Assembly: GCF_002900095.1 (NCBI RefSeq)
Contig: NZ_LLKN01000002.1
Span: 2,418,001 to 2,482,000, forward strand
Reading direction: 5' to 3'
Source of the DNA: Salegentibacter mishustinae
GTDB taxonomy: Bacteria > Bacteroidota > Bacteroidia > Flavobacteriales > Flavobacteriaceae
DNA: 64,000 nucleotides
Below the pieces are notes generated by a model. The model had not been told where the DNA came from, made no database searches, and worked only from the letters and a program-made list of their open reading frames with translations. Both the position numbers and the translations under genes were made by a program. This document shows, piece by piece, positions 42,921 to 51,843 of this stretch; position 1 is the stretch's first letter, and every line of letters starts with the position of its first letter.

Positions 42921-45020
42921 ATGAACGCTAATATTCTGCAAACGCCCATAGATTACCTAAAAGGGGTCGGCCCAAACCGCGCCGATCTACTGCGGAAAGA
43001 ACTTGGCATTCATACCTACCAGGATCTGGTAAATTTCTTCCCAAATCGGTATCTGGACAAAACCCGGTTTTACAAAATAAACGAATTACAACGAAATTCA
43101 GCCGAAGTTCAGGTAGTGGGAAAAATCACCCACATAAGAAGCGTAGATCAAAAACGTGGAAAGCGGCTGGTAGCAGATTTTATAGACGATACGGGAAAAA
43201 TGGAACTTGTTTGGTTTCGTGGTCAAAAATGGATCCGGGAGAATTTAAAGATCAACACACCTTATGTGATCTTTGGAAAGATCAATTGGTTTAACGGTCT
43301 CTTTAGTATGCCGCATCCCGAAATGGAATTGGTGGAAGAATATAAAAAACAACTGCGCACTGCAATGCAGCCTATTTATCCTTCTACCGAAAAACTGGCA
43401 AAATCTGGCATTACCAACCGGGTAATCAATAAACTGATGCAGCAGCTTTTTATTGAAACCAAAGGGAAATTCTACGATACGCTTTCTGAAGAAATCACTA
43501 CAGAATTAAAACTTATTCCAAAGGCAGAAGCGGTATTCAATATTCATTTTCCGCAGAGCCAGGAATTGTTGGCCAAAGCTCAGTTTCGATTAAAGTTTGA
43601 AGAACTATTTTATATTCAATTACAATTACTGATTAAAAATATGCTGCAAAAGCAAAAAATAAAAGGTTTTGTTTTTGAAGAAATTGGGCAAAATTTTAGT
43701 GAATTCTATAGCAATCATCTCCCTTTCGAACTTACCGGTGCGCAAAAGAGAGTGATCAAAGAAATTAGAGCCGATCTTGGCAGCGGCGCGCAAATGAACC
43801 GTTTGCTGCAGGGCGATGTAGGTTCTGGAAAAACCATTGTCGCACTAATGTCTATGTTTATTGCATTAGATAACGGTTTCCAGGCGTGCCTGATGGCGCC
43901 CACCGAAATTCTTGCAATTCAGCATTATAACGGCCTGGTAGAACTTTGCAAAGATCTGGACACCAGTATTTATCTACTTACCGGTTCTTCAAAAACTAAA
44001 GCCCGGCGCGAAATTCACGAAAAGCTTGAAAATGGTGAAATAGACATCCTCATTGGTACTCATGCTTTGCTGGAAGACAAGGTGAAATTCAAAAATTTAG
44101 GCCTGGCTGTTATAGATGAACAACATCGTTTTGGGGTGGCACAACGGGCAAGATTATGGCGAAAAAACCAGATGCCGCCACATATTTTAGTGATGACGGC
44201 TACACCAATTCCGCGAACCCTGGCAATGAGCCTTTACGGCGATTTAGACATTTCGGTAATAGATGAATTACCGCCGGGCAGAAAACCTATTAAAACCGTA
44301 CACCGCTACGATAGCAACCGACTTAAAGTTTTCGCTTTTATTAAAGATGAAATAAAAAAAGGGAGGCAGGTTTACGTGGTTTATCCATTGATCCAGGAAT
44401 CGGAAAAAATGGACTATAAAGATTTAATGGATGGGTATGAAAGTATTGCCCGCGAATTTCCAAATGAACAAATTTCTATAGTTCACGGCCAGATGAAATC
44501 TGACGCTAAAGATTATGAAATGGATCGTTTTGTTAGAGGCGAAACTCAAATTATGGTCGCCACTACCGTAATTGAAGTTGGAGTAAATGTTCCAAATGCC
44601 AGTGTGATGATTATTGAAAGTGCAGAGCGATTTGGCCTTTCTCAACTTCACCAGCTTAGAGGCCGTGTAGGCCGCGGTGCCGAGCAGAGCTTTTGTATTT
44701 TAATGACCGGTCACAAATTATCTAACGATAGCAAAACCCGTCTGGAAACCATGACCGCCACTAACGATGGTTTTGAGATTGCTGAAGTAGATTTAAAATT
44801 ACGAGGGCCGGGTGATATTATGGGCACGCAGCAAAGCGGTGTTTTAAATTTAAAAATCGCCGATATTGTAAAGGATAACGAAATCCTAAAATTGGCGCGC
44901 CATCATGCGATGAGAATTTTAAAAGAGGATCCCAGCCTTTCCCTCGAAAAAAATAAAGTACTGCGTTTCACCTATGCGCAACTGGCAAAACATAAAAATA
45001 TCTGGAATTACATTAGTTAA
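42921..45020 (+). CDS. recG: ATP-dependent DNA helicase RecG
   Basis: A 699-residue SF2 helicase. The N-terminal wedge/OB domain (LQTPIDYLKGVGPNRADLLR, then AEVQVVGKITHIRSV) is followed by Walker A GDVGSGKT near 293-300, LMAPTEILAIQHY, LIGTHALLED, the DEQH box AVIDEQHRFGVAQR, VMTATPIPRTLAMS, VATTVIEVGVNVPNASVMII and QLRGRVGRG, and the C-terminal RDLELRGPGD-equivalent AEVDLKLRGPGDIMGTQQSG. RecG remodels stalled forks and Holliday junctions. It is monocistronic and divergent from the M1 aminopeptidase gene. Confidence 0.96.
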   Translation: MNANILQTPIDYLKGVGPNRADLLRKELGIHTYQDLVNFFPNRYLDKTRFYKINELQRNSAEVQVVGKITHIRSVDQKRGKRLVADFIDDTGKMELVWFRGQKWIRENLKINTPYVIFGKINWFNGLFSMPHPEMELVEEYKKQLRTAMQPIYPSTEKLAKSGITNRVINKLMQQLFIETKGKFYDTLSEEITTELKLIPKAEAVFNIHFPQSQELLAKAQFRLKFEELFYIQLQLLIKNMLQKQKIKGFVFEEIGQNFSEFYSNHLPFELTGAQKRVIKEIRADLGSGAQMNRLLQGDVGSGKTIVALMSMFIALDNGFQACLMAPTEILAIQHYNGLVELCKDLDTSIYLLTGSSKTKARREIHEKLENGEIDILIGTHALLEDKVKFKNLGLAVIDEQHRFGVAQRARLWRKNQMPPHILVMTATPIPRTLAMSLYGDLDISVIDELPPGRKPIKTVHRYDSNRLKVFAFIKDEIKKGRQVYVVYPLIQESEKMDYKDLMDGYESIAREFPNEQISIVHGQMKSDAKDYEMDRFVRGETQIMVATTVIEVGVNVPNASVMIIESAERFGLSQLHQLRGRVGRGAEQSFCILMTGHKLSNDSKTRLETMTATNDGFEIAEVDLKLRGPGDIMGTQQSGVLNLKIADIVKDNEILKLARHHAMRILKEDPSLSLEKNKVLRFTYAQLAKHKNIWNYIS

Positions 45021-45245
45021 ATTCTAATTTAAGGCGTAAAAAGTCTACGTATTTTCCCTCGATTTTTACCAAAATAGAAATCTCTATTCAAACCTGGCTA
45101 CATCCTACTTTCCTAGTAAAACTAAGGCTTTCCAACCAAATAAAACCAAATAAACACCTGATTTACAGTAACAAACAATAATTTATGAGAGTTTTTGAGC
45201 CACATTATTCCGTAAATTTAGGTAATAATCAAAACGTCAAACATT

Positions 45246-46160
45246 ATGAAAGAGGGAATAGTTTTAAGAAGGTTGATAAGCTTGATGCTTATTTTATGTG
45301 GCGGATTGCTGTTTGCTCAGGAAGACAGTGAAATGGCACTTGAAGAGAAATTATATGAAGAATATAAAAGTAACGGGCTTGATAAAGCTATGCAAATGTA
45401 TAAAAAGCATAAAACTGCAGAATATGAAGGCTTGCAAGAACCCTTAAATCTCCTCGGTTATAAGTTGATGATGGAAGATAACGACCTGAAAACCGCAGAG
45501 CAGGTTTTTCAAGCACAAATTGAAGAATATCCCGAAGAAGCCAATCCTTATGATTCTTATGGCGATCTATTATTGGAAAAAGGAGAAAATGAGAAGGCTA
45601 AAGAGAATTTTAAGAAAGCAGCAAAATTAGCGGAAAATATAGAAGATGAAGCAGAAAAAACCGAAATGAAACAAGCCTCGCTTTCTAAATTAGCCCGTTT
45701 AGAAAACAAGCATCGAAAATTAGATTTTCTAGCCGGAGATTGGGAAATAACACAAACCGGTTACAGAGATGGTAAGGCGATAAACATACCTAAAAGTAAA
45801 CAAAACGTCACTTACTTACCTGGAGAATCGGTTTTAAGAATAACTCATACTAAGGAGGATAATGCGGCTTGCTGTGAAAGAATAGTAGCTTATGACGCCA
45901 TGGATGGCACTTTCCAAATGGCTTATGTTAACGCAATCAATCCTAATGGCATTCAGGTTTCTGATCTTACTATAACCGAAACAGGGGACGGTGAATTTGA
46001 ATTTATGGAAGACTACATGCAAAACAATAAGAAAAAACAAGCTAAACACGTAATCCTCCAAAAAGATAAAGATCATGTAGAATGGAATGTCTATCTACCA
46101 AAAGAAGGCAGCCAGGACTGGGAACTCGTAAATAAAATGGAGTTTAAAAGAGAAGCTTAA
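45246..46160 (+). CDS. Exported TPR protein with lipocalin-like C-terminal domain
   Basis: A 304-residue protein with a signal peptide (ISLMLILCGGLLFAQ, cleavage near 25), two to three TPR-like helix pairs at 35-150 (AEQVFQAQIEEYPEEANPYD, GDLLLEKGENEKAKENFKKA) and a beta-rich domain from about 160: LDFLAGDWEITQTGYRDG, VTYLPGESVLRITH, DHVEWNVYLPKEG. The LAGDWE start resembles DUF1579-type lipocalin-fold domains. A periplasmic binding or scaffolding role is plausible, but none is demonstrated. It ends at a good terminator. Confidence 0.72.
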   Translation: MKEGIVLRRLISLMLILCGGLLFAQEDSEMALEEKLYEEYKSNGLDKAMQMYKKHKTAEYEGLQEPLNLLGYKLMMEDNDLKTAEQVFQAQIEEYPEEANPYDSYGDLLLEKGENEKAKENFKKAAKLAENIEDEAEKTEMKQASLSKLARLENKHRKLDFLAGDWEITQTGYRDGKAINIPKSKQNVTYLPGESVLRITHTKEDNAACCERIVAYDAMDGTFQMAYVNAINPNGIQVSDLTITETGDGEFEFMEDYMQNNKKKQAKHVILQKDKDHVEWNVYLPKEGSQDWELVNKMEFKREA

Positions 46161-46191
46161 TTATTAGTTTAAGTTTAATTAGCGTTTGAAA

Positions 46192-46218
46192 GGAGCAACT
46201 TAGGTTGCTCCTTTTTTT
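46192..46218 (+). terminator. Terminator after the TPR/lipocalin-like gene
   Basis: GGAGCAAC-TTAG-GTTGCTCC (46192-46211) followed by TTTTTTT. Confidence 0.92.
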
Positions 46219-46323
46219 ATGAATTTCCCTGAAATTAATCCATTAAAGACCCCGGCCAGTATTCTTTAGATTTTAATCAAAAAATCATTTTTTTAATCGA
46301 AGAAACTTACAAAGGATATAAAT

Positions 46324-46336
46324 CTCGATTATCGAG
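46324..46336 (+). promoter_or_regulatory. Perfect CTCG-type palindrome upstream of pheT
   Basis: CTCGATTATCGAG within AAATCTCGATTATCGAGTAA, 70 bp before the pheT start and 42 bp before its -7 box. Related copies are at 26502 and 20630, with a half-site at 50301. Candidate operator; the binding protein is unknown. Confidence 0.4.
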
Positions 46337-46378
46337 TAAAATTAAAATTTGAAATTATGCCAAAACTATTCGTAATAC

Positions 46379-46386
46379 TATCTTTG
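46379..46386 (+). promoter_or_regulatory. -7 promoter box of pheT
   Basis: TATCTTTG fully matches TAnnTTTG and lies 20 bases before the ATG at 46407. A TTTG occurs 27 bases upstream, longer than the usual spacer, so the -33 element is uncertain. Confidence 0.55.
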
Positions 46387-46406
46387 CGAACTGAAAATAT
46401 TGAGAC

Positions 46407-48833
46407 ATGAAAATTTCATATAACTGGCTTAAACAATTCATTAAACTTCCTGAAGCTCCAGAAGCAACCGGAGAACTACTTACTGATCTTGGACTTGAGG
46501 TGGAAGGCCTGGACAGTTTTCAGAGTATTAAAGGTGGTCTTGAAGGGATTGTAGTTGGCCATGTGCTAGAATGTAAAAGTCATCCTAATGCCGATAAATT
46601 ACAACTTACCAATGTAGATCTGGGCAATGGCGAGCAGGTGCAAATCGTTTGTGGCGCGCCTAATATTGCAGCAGGACAAAAGGTTCCGGTTGCCACAATT
46701 GGCACTACCCTTTTCGGCGAAAATGGAGAGGCATGGCCAATTAAAAAAGGCAAGATTAGAGGTGAAGCCAGTTTTGGAATGATTTGTTCTGAAAAAGAAC
46801 TTGGGCTTGGCCAAAGCCATGAAGGAATTATGGTGATGAAAGATGACCTTATTCCAGGAACTCCCGTAGCTGAAATTTTTGAGGTAGAAAACGACCAGGT
46901 TTTTGAAATAGGACTAACACCAAACCGTGCCGATGCCATGAGCCATTGGGGCGTTGCCAGAGATCTTAAAGCCGGTTATACCCAACAAGGGAAAAATCTG
47001 GAACTTATCACTCCTTCGGTTAGTAGTTTTCATGTAGATAATAGAAGTCTTAAGATCCAGATACAAGTTGAAGATTCGGCGCTTGCTCCCAGATATTGCG
47101 GAGTAACGATCTCAGGGCTTAAGGTTGAAGAATCTCCAAAATGGCTTCAGAATAGATTAAAAGCAATAGGCCTTGGCCCAAAGAATAACGTGGTAGATGC
47201 TACTAATTACGTAATGCACGAGCTTGGGCAACCGCTACACGCATTTGATGCCGGAAAAATTGCCGGTAATGAAATCAATGTAAAAACATTAGAAAAAGGG
47301 ACAAAATTTACCACCTTAGATGATGTAGAACGTGAACTCCACGAAGAAGATCTTATGATCTGTGACGCCGAAAAACCACTGTGTATTGCCGGTGTATTTG
47401 GTGGAGCCACAAGCGGAGTTACCTCAGCTACCACACAAATTTTCCTGGAAAGCGCTTATTTTAATCCAGTAAGTGTTAGAAAAACCGCAAAAAGACACGC
47501 TTTGAACACCGATGCTTCTTTTAGATTTGAACGGGGAATTGATCCTAATATTACGGAATATGCTTTAAAACGTGCTGTGCTTTTAATTACTGAAATTGCC
47601 GGCGGCGAAGTAACAAGTGATATTGATGATCTTTACCCGAAGAAAATTGAAGACTTCCAGGTTTTTCTAACTTTCGATAAAGTAAATAAACTTATTGGCG
47701 AAAACCTTCAGCAAGAAACCATTAAATCTATCCTTGCTTCTCTTGAAATTCGTGTAAATAATGTTACCGAAACCGGGATGGGCCTTACTATTCCATCTTA
47801 CCGAGTAGATGTGCAGCGCGAAGCCGACGTAATTGAAGAGATTTTAAGAGTTTATGGTTATAACAATATTAAGTTTGGTGAAAAGCTAAATGCCTCAGTA
47901 GCCAATTCTTCTAAATTTGAAGATTACCGACTTCAAAATTTAATCGCCAACCAGTTAGTAGGGCAAGGTTTTTACGAAACTATGGCTAACTCACTTACCA
48001 CACCTGCCTATACCGAATTGAGTGAGCAATTGAATGCCTCCCAAAATGTAAAAATGCTGAATCCTTTAAGTCAGGATTTATCAGTTTTACGCCAATCTAT
48101 GTTGTATTCTGGTTTGGAATCTGTGAGTTATAATATTAACAGGAAACGCAGCGATTTAAAATTATTTGAATTCGGAAAAACCTATCACGATTTTAACGGT
48201 AGCCGGGTTGAGAACAAACATCTTTCTATTTTTATTAGTGGAAACCGAAATGCAGAACGCTGGAATTCAACTTCAGAAAGAACAGATTTCTTTTTATTGA
48301 AAGGTATTATCGAATCTATTTTTCAAAGGTTGGGTATTGAAAATTTAAAACCTTCCGCAGTAAAATCTGATGTATTTTCTGAAGGACTTATATTTTCTTC
48401 TGCAAAAAGTAATTTGGTTTCATTTGGGGTAATTCGTAAAAAGGTATTGAAGCATTTTGATATTGAACAGGAGGTATTGTATGCCGATTTTAACTGGGAT
48501 GCTTTATTAGAAGTTACCAAAGCCAGAAAGACCAGCTTTAGCGCTATTCCTAAATATCCAGCGGTTAGACGTGATTTTGCCCTTCTATTAAACAATAACG
48601 TTTCTTATGAAGAAATTGAGCAAATCGCTCTAAAAACAGAGAAAAAACTTCTTAAAGAAGTAGACCTTTTTGATGTTTACCAGGGAAGTAATCTTCCGGA
48701 AGGAAAGAAAAGTTACGCGGTAAGTTTTAAGTTTCAGGATGAAAATAAAACCCTTACCGATAAGCAGGTAGATAAAATGATGAAAAAGCTTCAGCACAGG
48801 TTTGAAGAAGAACTTCAGGCAGAATTGAGGTAA
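46407..48833 (+). CDS. pheT: Phenylalanine-tRNA ligase beta subunit
   Basis: An 808-residue PheT of normal length. It starts MKISYNWLKQFIKL; the tRNA-binding/EMAP-like domain is at about 40-150 (VGHVLECKSHPNADKLQLTN, VCGAPNIAAGQKVPVA), then B3/B4 editing domain (RYCGVTISGLKVEESP, NVVDATNYVMHELGQPLHAF), B5 (DIDDLYPKK and after), the catalytic-like core (LRVYGYNNIKF, LNPLSQDLSVLRQSMLYSGL) and the C-terminal ferredoxin-fold anticodon-binding domain (IPKYPAVRRDFALLLNNNVS). It charges tRNA-Phe together with PheS, whose gene is not adjacent. Confidence 0.97.
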   Translation: MKISYNWLKQFIKLPEAPEATGELLTDLGLEVEGLDSFQSIKGGLEGIVVGHVLECKSHPNADKLQLTNVDLGNGEQVQIVCGAPNIAAGQKVPVATIGTTLFGENGEAWPIKKGKIRGEASFGMICSEKELGLGQSHEGIMVMKDDLIPGTPVAEIFEVENDQVFEIGLTPNRADAMSHWGVARDLKAGYTQQGKNLELITPSVSSFHVDNRSLKIQIQVEDSALAPRYCGVTISGLKVEESPKWLQNRLKAIGLGPKNNVVDATNYVMHELGQPLHAFDAGKIAGNEINVKTLEKGTKFTTLDDVERELHEEDLMICDAEKPLCIAGVFGGATSGVTSATTQIFLESAYFNPVSVRKTAKRHALNTDASFRFERGIDPNITEYALKRAVLLITEIAGGEVTSDIDDLYPKKIEDFQVFLTFDKVNKLIGENLQQETIKSILASLEIRVNNVTETGMGLTIPSYRVDVQREADVIEEILRVYGYNNIKFGEKLNASVANSSKFEDYRLQNLIANQLVGQGFYETMANSLTTPAYTELSEQLNASQNVKMLNPLSQDLSVLRQSMLYSGLESVSYNINRKRSDLKLFEFGKTYHDFNGSRVENKHLSIFISGNRNAERWNSTSERTDFFLLKGIIESIFQRLGIENLKPSAVKSDVFSEGLIFSSAKSNLVSFGVIRKKVLKHFDIEQEVLYADFNWDALLEVTKARKTSFSAIPKYPAVRRDFALLLNNNVSYEEIEQIALKTEKKLLKEVDLFDVYQGSNLPEGKKSYAVSFKFQDENKTLTDKQVDKMMKKLQHRFEEELQAELR

Positions 48834-48841
48834 TTATATAC

Positions 48842-48978
48842 AAAATTGGCTGTTTAAACTTTAATCTTTACGTCAATCTGAATTTATTTCAGGTTCTAAC
48901 TTGAACTAAGTTTCAATTTAGCTTAGACTCTGAAACAAGTTCAGAGTGACGTTAGGAGTATTTAAACAGCCAATTTTT
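48842..48978 (+). repeat. REP-like double hairpin nested in a terminator stem (pheT end)
   Basis: Outer arms AAAATTGGCTGTTTAAA (48842-48858) and its exact complement (48961-48977) form a 17-bp stem followed by T-rich sequence, a terminator for pheT. Between them lie two inverted arms: 48871-48899 (CGTCA-aTCTGAA..TTTCAGgt-TCTAA) and 48923-48951 (TTAGA-CTCTGAA..TTCAGAG-TGACG). The right arm is itself a hairpin ACTCTGAA/TTCAGAGT; the left is CTGAA/TTCAG. A similar composite lies at 55477-55590. Confidence 0.75.
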
Positions 48979-48996
48979 ATTTTCTGCTAAAGAGAA

Positions 48997-49584
48997 TTAT
49001 GGAAATTCTTTAAAAATCTCATCTACATAATCTCTTATATCTCTTTCTAATCTTTTTGAACCAATTTCTTCATCGGCAGTTCCACGCCATAAGATTTCGT
49101 TTGTTCTTCTATCTATAAGATCTATAACAATAGATTTTTCTTTATAAGGAAGTTGTTTAACCTTATCTGCTGCCGTAATTCGCTGAACGGTGAAATAGTT
49201 GTCATAAGTATAATCTTCATAGTATGGCCCTATATAAAGCCCGGGGCGATAGTATGAAAAATTGGTATAAACAGGATCTGCATTTACATCTGCTATTCTT
49301 TCATCAAACATTGCGTGAACATACACTAGCACATCTGGCCGGCTATTATCTATAGCATAACCTTCGCTAGACATATTATTGTTTATAGTAGATATAATCA
49401 CTTCGTGAATGCGATTATTATCATAACCCGTATCCTTAATAGTATCCTTATTAGGTAAATAAGAATACGTATTGTACTTCTTTATTTTTTTTGCAGAGTC
49501 TTTAGAAATATTGCTTCCAGAACCACAAGACATCATAAAGGCTCCCGCCATAATTAATGTGATAAGTAATTTTACTTTCTTCAT
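48997..49584 (-). CDS. DUF4136 family lipoprotein
   Basis: A 195-residue lipoprotein with lipobox MMSC (Cys20) and the DUF4136 pattern: an early KIKKYNTYSYLPNKD strand, PDVLVYVHAMFDE, an aromatic Tyr-rich loop (NFSYYRPGLYIGPYYEDYTY) and KSIVIDLIDRRTNEILWRGT near the C-terminus. Function is unknown; it probably faces the periplasm from the outer membrane. It converges with pheT at the nested-terminator repeat. Confidence 0.87.
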   Translation of the reverse strand: MKKVKLLITLIMAGAFMMSCGSGSNISKDSAKKIKKYNTYSYLPNKDTIKDTGYDNNRIHEVIISTINNNMSSEGYAIDNSRPDVLVYVHAMFDERIADVNADPVYTNFSYYRPGLYIGPYYEDYTYDNYFTVQRITAADKVKQLPYKEKSIVIDLIDRRTNEILWRGTADEEIGSKRLERDIRDYVDEIFKEFP

Positions 49585-49665
49585 AAATTTTAATTTTCAT
49601 TCAAAATAAGCCTTCCTCGAGAACTAGAAAAAGGATATAACTTTTTTGATATTTAATTAACAAAT

Positions 49666-49690
49666 AAGAGCGGCCATTTAGGCCGCTCTT
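49666..49690 (-). terminator. Terminator of the fasciclin gene
   Basis: AAGAGCGGCC-ATTTA-GGCCGCTCTT, a perfect 10-bp GC-rich stem just past the stop; the following minus-strand sequence is moderately T-rich. Confidence 0.8.
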
Positions 49691-49714
49691 TAATTCTTCT
49701 TTTTCAATAGCAAT

Positions 49715-50269
49715 TTATTTCCCTGGCAATACTACTGTATCTATAACATGAATAACTCCATTTGACTGGTTGACATCTGCTGTAGTTACTGTAGCTACAT
49801 TACCTGAAGCATCTTTAAGCTTTACTTTGCCATCTTCCATCATGGCATAAAGTTTTCCACCTTGCACGGTTTCAAAAGTAGCTTTTCCATCACCTTCTTC
49901 AATTGCGGCAACAACATCTTTTGCTCCAAAATCACCTGCAATTACGTGGTAAGTAAGCACAGCTTGCAATTGTTCTTTATTCTCTGGCTTTAAAAGGCTT
50001 TCTACGGTTCCTGCTGGCAGTTTTTCGAAAGCTGCGTTAGTTGGTGCAAATACTGTAAAAGGACCTTCACTTTGAAGAGTTTCAACTAAACCCGCAGCTT
50101 TCACTGCAGCTACCAAAGTGGTGTGATCATTAGATTGCGAGGCATTTTCTACAATGTTTTTGTTAGGATACATTTCTGCACCACCAACCATAGTAGATCC
50201 GTTCTGGGCCATTAAAGTCCCGCCAATGAATAGGAAACAAAAAATTCCTAATAGTTTTAAATTTCTCAT
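49715..50269 (-). CDS. Exported fasciclin-domain protein
   Basis: A 184-residue protein with signal peptide (FCFLFIGGTLMAQ, cleavage near 21) and one fasciclin (FAS1/BIgH3) domain at about 45-182: TTLVAAVKAAGLVETL, GPFTVFAPTNAAFEKLPAGT, LQAVLTYHVIAGDF and the H-box-like SNGVIHVIDTVVLP. FAS1 domains mediate adhesion or protein contacts at the cell surface; the partner is unknown. The upstream region has a GTTTATT-A-AATAAAC palindrome and a half-site of the CTCG motif (50301). Confidence 0.92.
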   Translation of the reverse strand: MRNLKLLGIFCFLFIGGTLMAQNGSTMVGGAEMYPNKNIVENASQSNDHTTLVAAVKAAGLVETLQSEGPFTVFAPTNAAFEKLPAGTVESLLKPENKEQLQAVLTYHVIAGDFGAKDVVAAIEEGDGKATFETVQGGKLYAMMEDGKVKLKDASGNVATVTTADVNQSNGVIHVIDTVVLPGK

Positions 50270-50504
50270 AACAATAATTTTTAAATGGTTTATTAAATAA
50301 ACGAGATTAAGGCTGCTTCGGTTTTAATTATTATTCGATTTAGCATTTACTTAGCTACTCGTATATTTTAATTTTTGTCTAATTTAATTTTAATTATGTT
50401 AAACAGTATTTAAAAATATCCAATTAGGATAGATTTAACATCAAGAGGATCAGAATTAAAAATAGGATTGCAAGAATCATCTTAATTACTTAATTTAGTG
50501 ACAG

Positions 50505-51251
50505 ATGCTAAAGAAAAAGAAAATGAAGTTGAATTTAAACTTGCCCCGCACTAATCTAGAAGTGCAGTTGCATAAGTCTCGCGAAAAAAGAATTTCTACT
50601 GAAAAAATTTTAAAACAAGTACAGGAGATATTTGAAAATGAAGCAAGAAAGGAAGATGAAATTCTTAATGAAATTCATCACGGAGATGCCGGAATTAATA
50701 ATTTTAACCTGGATCTATTAGAAAGCAATAGAATTTTTCACCTCTCAGATATTGAAAAGCTCTGTATTGATTATCGCCTGCGTTTCTTAGACAGTACTTA
50801 TTTTAAAGGGGAAATTCCTTACGAAGCCCTCTGTAAAATTAAAGCCCTGGAAAAGGAACAACAAAAATCTTTAAAAGGGTTTAAAATCGTTGCGCCTTCT
50901 AAACTTTTTAAACTTGAAAATGCCGATGACCCTTTACTTTTCGCTCCTATGGGGAACGATTATTTTTACCTAATTCACAAATGGGGTAATGATTTGCATC
51001 CTTTAAGAAAGTTAATGATGTGGCCATTTAAGCATTTAGAAAATTTTATTGCTTTGCTGCTGGTTCTTAGCTTTCTAGTTGCTCTATTAATTCCCGACGG
51101 ACTTTTCTCACCACAACAAACCACCACGCAGTTTTTAATGATTTTTTTCTTTGCATTCAAATGGGTTGCCGGCCTTTCTATTTTCTACGGATTTAAAAAA
51201 GGAAAGAATTTTAGTTCGGCTATTTGGCGAAGCAAATACTATAATGCCTAG
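50505..51251 (+). CDS. Uncharacterised protein with two C-terminal membrane helices
   Basis: A 248-residue protein not recognised as a known family. The first 170 residues are soluble and helical, with a basic N-terminus (MLKKKKMKLNLNL), an acidic stretch near 45-60 and IEKLCIDYRLRFLDSTYFKG. Two membrane helices follow (about 180-200 and 208-230), ending in a short basic tail. The order suggests a cytoplasmic domain anchored at its C-terminus. The ATG at 50523 is an equally possible start. The DUF2007 gene follows after 77 bp. Confidence 0.7.
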   Translation: MLKKKKMKLNLNLPRTNLEVQLHKSREKRISTEKILKQVQEIFENEARKEDEILNEIHHGDAGINNFNLDLLESNRIFHLSDIEKLCIDYRLRFLDSTYFKGEIPYEALCKIKALEKEQQKSLKGFKIVAPSKLFKLENADDPLLFAPMGNDYFYLIHKWGNDLHPLRKLMMWPFKHLENFIALLLVLSFLVALLIPDGLFSPQQTTTQFLMIFFFAFKWVAGLSIFYGFKKGKNFSSAIWRSKYYNA

Positions 51252-51328
51252 AACGTTAAACTCTGTATAAAATGGCCATTAAGCTATATTATACTTCGTA
51301 TTTTAGATAGTGCTAAAAACTATACATT

Positions 51329-51574
51329 ATGAGTTCAGACGAATCTTACGAGCGTGTTTATACGGGTTCTGATACCAACGTTCAATACCTACAGGAACTT
51401 TTTGGTAAAGCAGGAATTTCCTCCCGCGTTAGAAACGATTTTGATTCAGGATTACGCGCCGGATTTGGCGGTGGTCTACCGGGACAGGTTCAGCTGTTTG
51501 TGGTAAAAAATCATTACGATGAAGCCTTAAAAATCGCAAAAACAACCTTCCCAAAAGATTATAAAGATGAGTAA
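51329..51574 (+). CDS. DUF2007 domain protein
   Basis: An 81-residue soluble protein: YERVYTGSDTNVQYLQELFG, AGISSRVRNDFDSG, then VQLFVVKNHYDEALKIA. This is the DUF2007 (putative signal-transducing, PF09413) ferredoxin-like fold with unknown ligand. It overlaps the next gene by 8 bp, and the pair is one transcription unit. Confidence 0.87.
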   Translation: MSSDESYERVYTGSDTNVQYLQELFGKAGISSRVRNDFDSGLRAGFGGGLPGQVQLFVVKNHYDEALKIAKTTFPKDYKDE

Positions 51575-51758
51575 CCTCAAAGGAGGAAAACGTAACAAAT
51601 GGTATTTAATACTGGGAATTATTTTTCTTGTATACGGTACCTACCGGCTCTACACCCACTTAACTGCAGAAAAAACCGATAACTTTGGATCTGTTTTGGC
51701 AGTAGGTTTTATTGTCTTTGGGATCTATGATCTATTTAGATACTTTAGAAAAGTCTAG
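51567..51758 (+). CDS. Small membrane protein with two helices
   Basis: A 63-residue protein with a basic N-terminus (MSNLKGGKRNKW), helix WYLILGIIFLVYGTYRLY, a short polar loop and helix SVLAVGFIVFGIYDLFRYF. It overlaps the DUF2007 gene by 8 bp and ends before a bidirectional terminator, which supports a real gene. The family is not recognised. Confidence 0.7.
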   Translation: MSNLKGGKRNKWYLILGIIFLVYGTYRLYTHLTAEKTDNFGSVLAVGFIVFGIYDLFRYFRKV

Positions 51759-51791
51759 AAAATAAAATGCATTAAACATATAAAAATAAAG

Positions 51792-51828
51792 AAAGGTCAT
51801 TCTATAAAAGAAATGACCTTTTTTTATT
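51792..51828. terminator. Bidirectional terminator between small membrane protein and KAS III genes
   Basis: AAAGGTCATT / AATGACCTTT (51792-51801, 51812-51821) with a 10-base loop, then a T-run on the plus strand and T-rich sequence on the minus strand. Confidence 0.85.
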
Positions 51829-51843
51829 GAAGTTCAGTTATTA

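Noticed and set aside
46250-46406. T-box or other riboswitch before pheT
   Set aside because: No stem-loop with a T-box-like sequence or terminator/antiterminator pair is seen; only a short palindrome and a -7 box.
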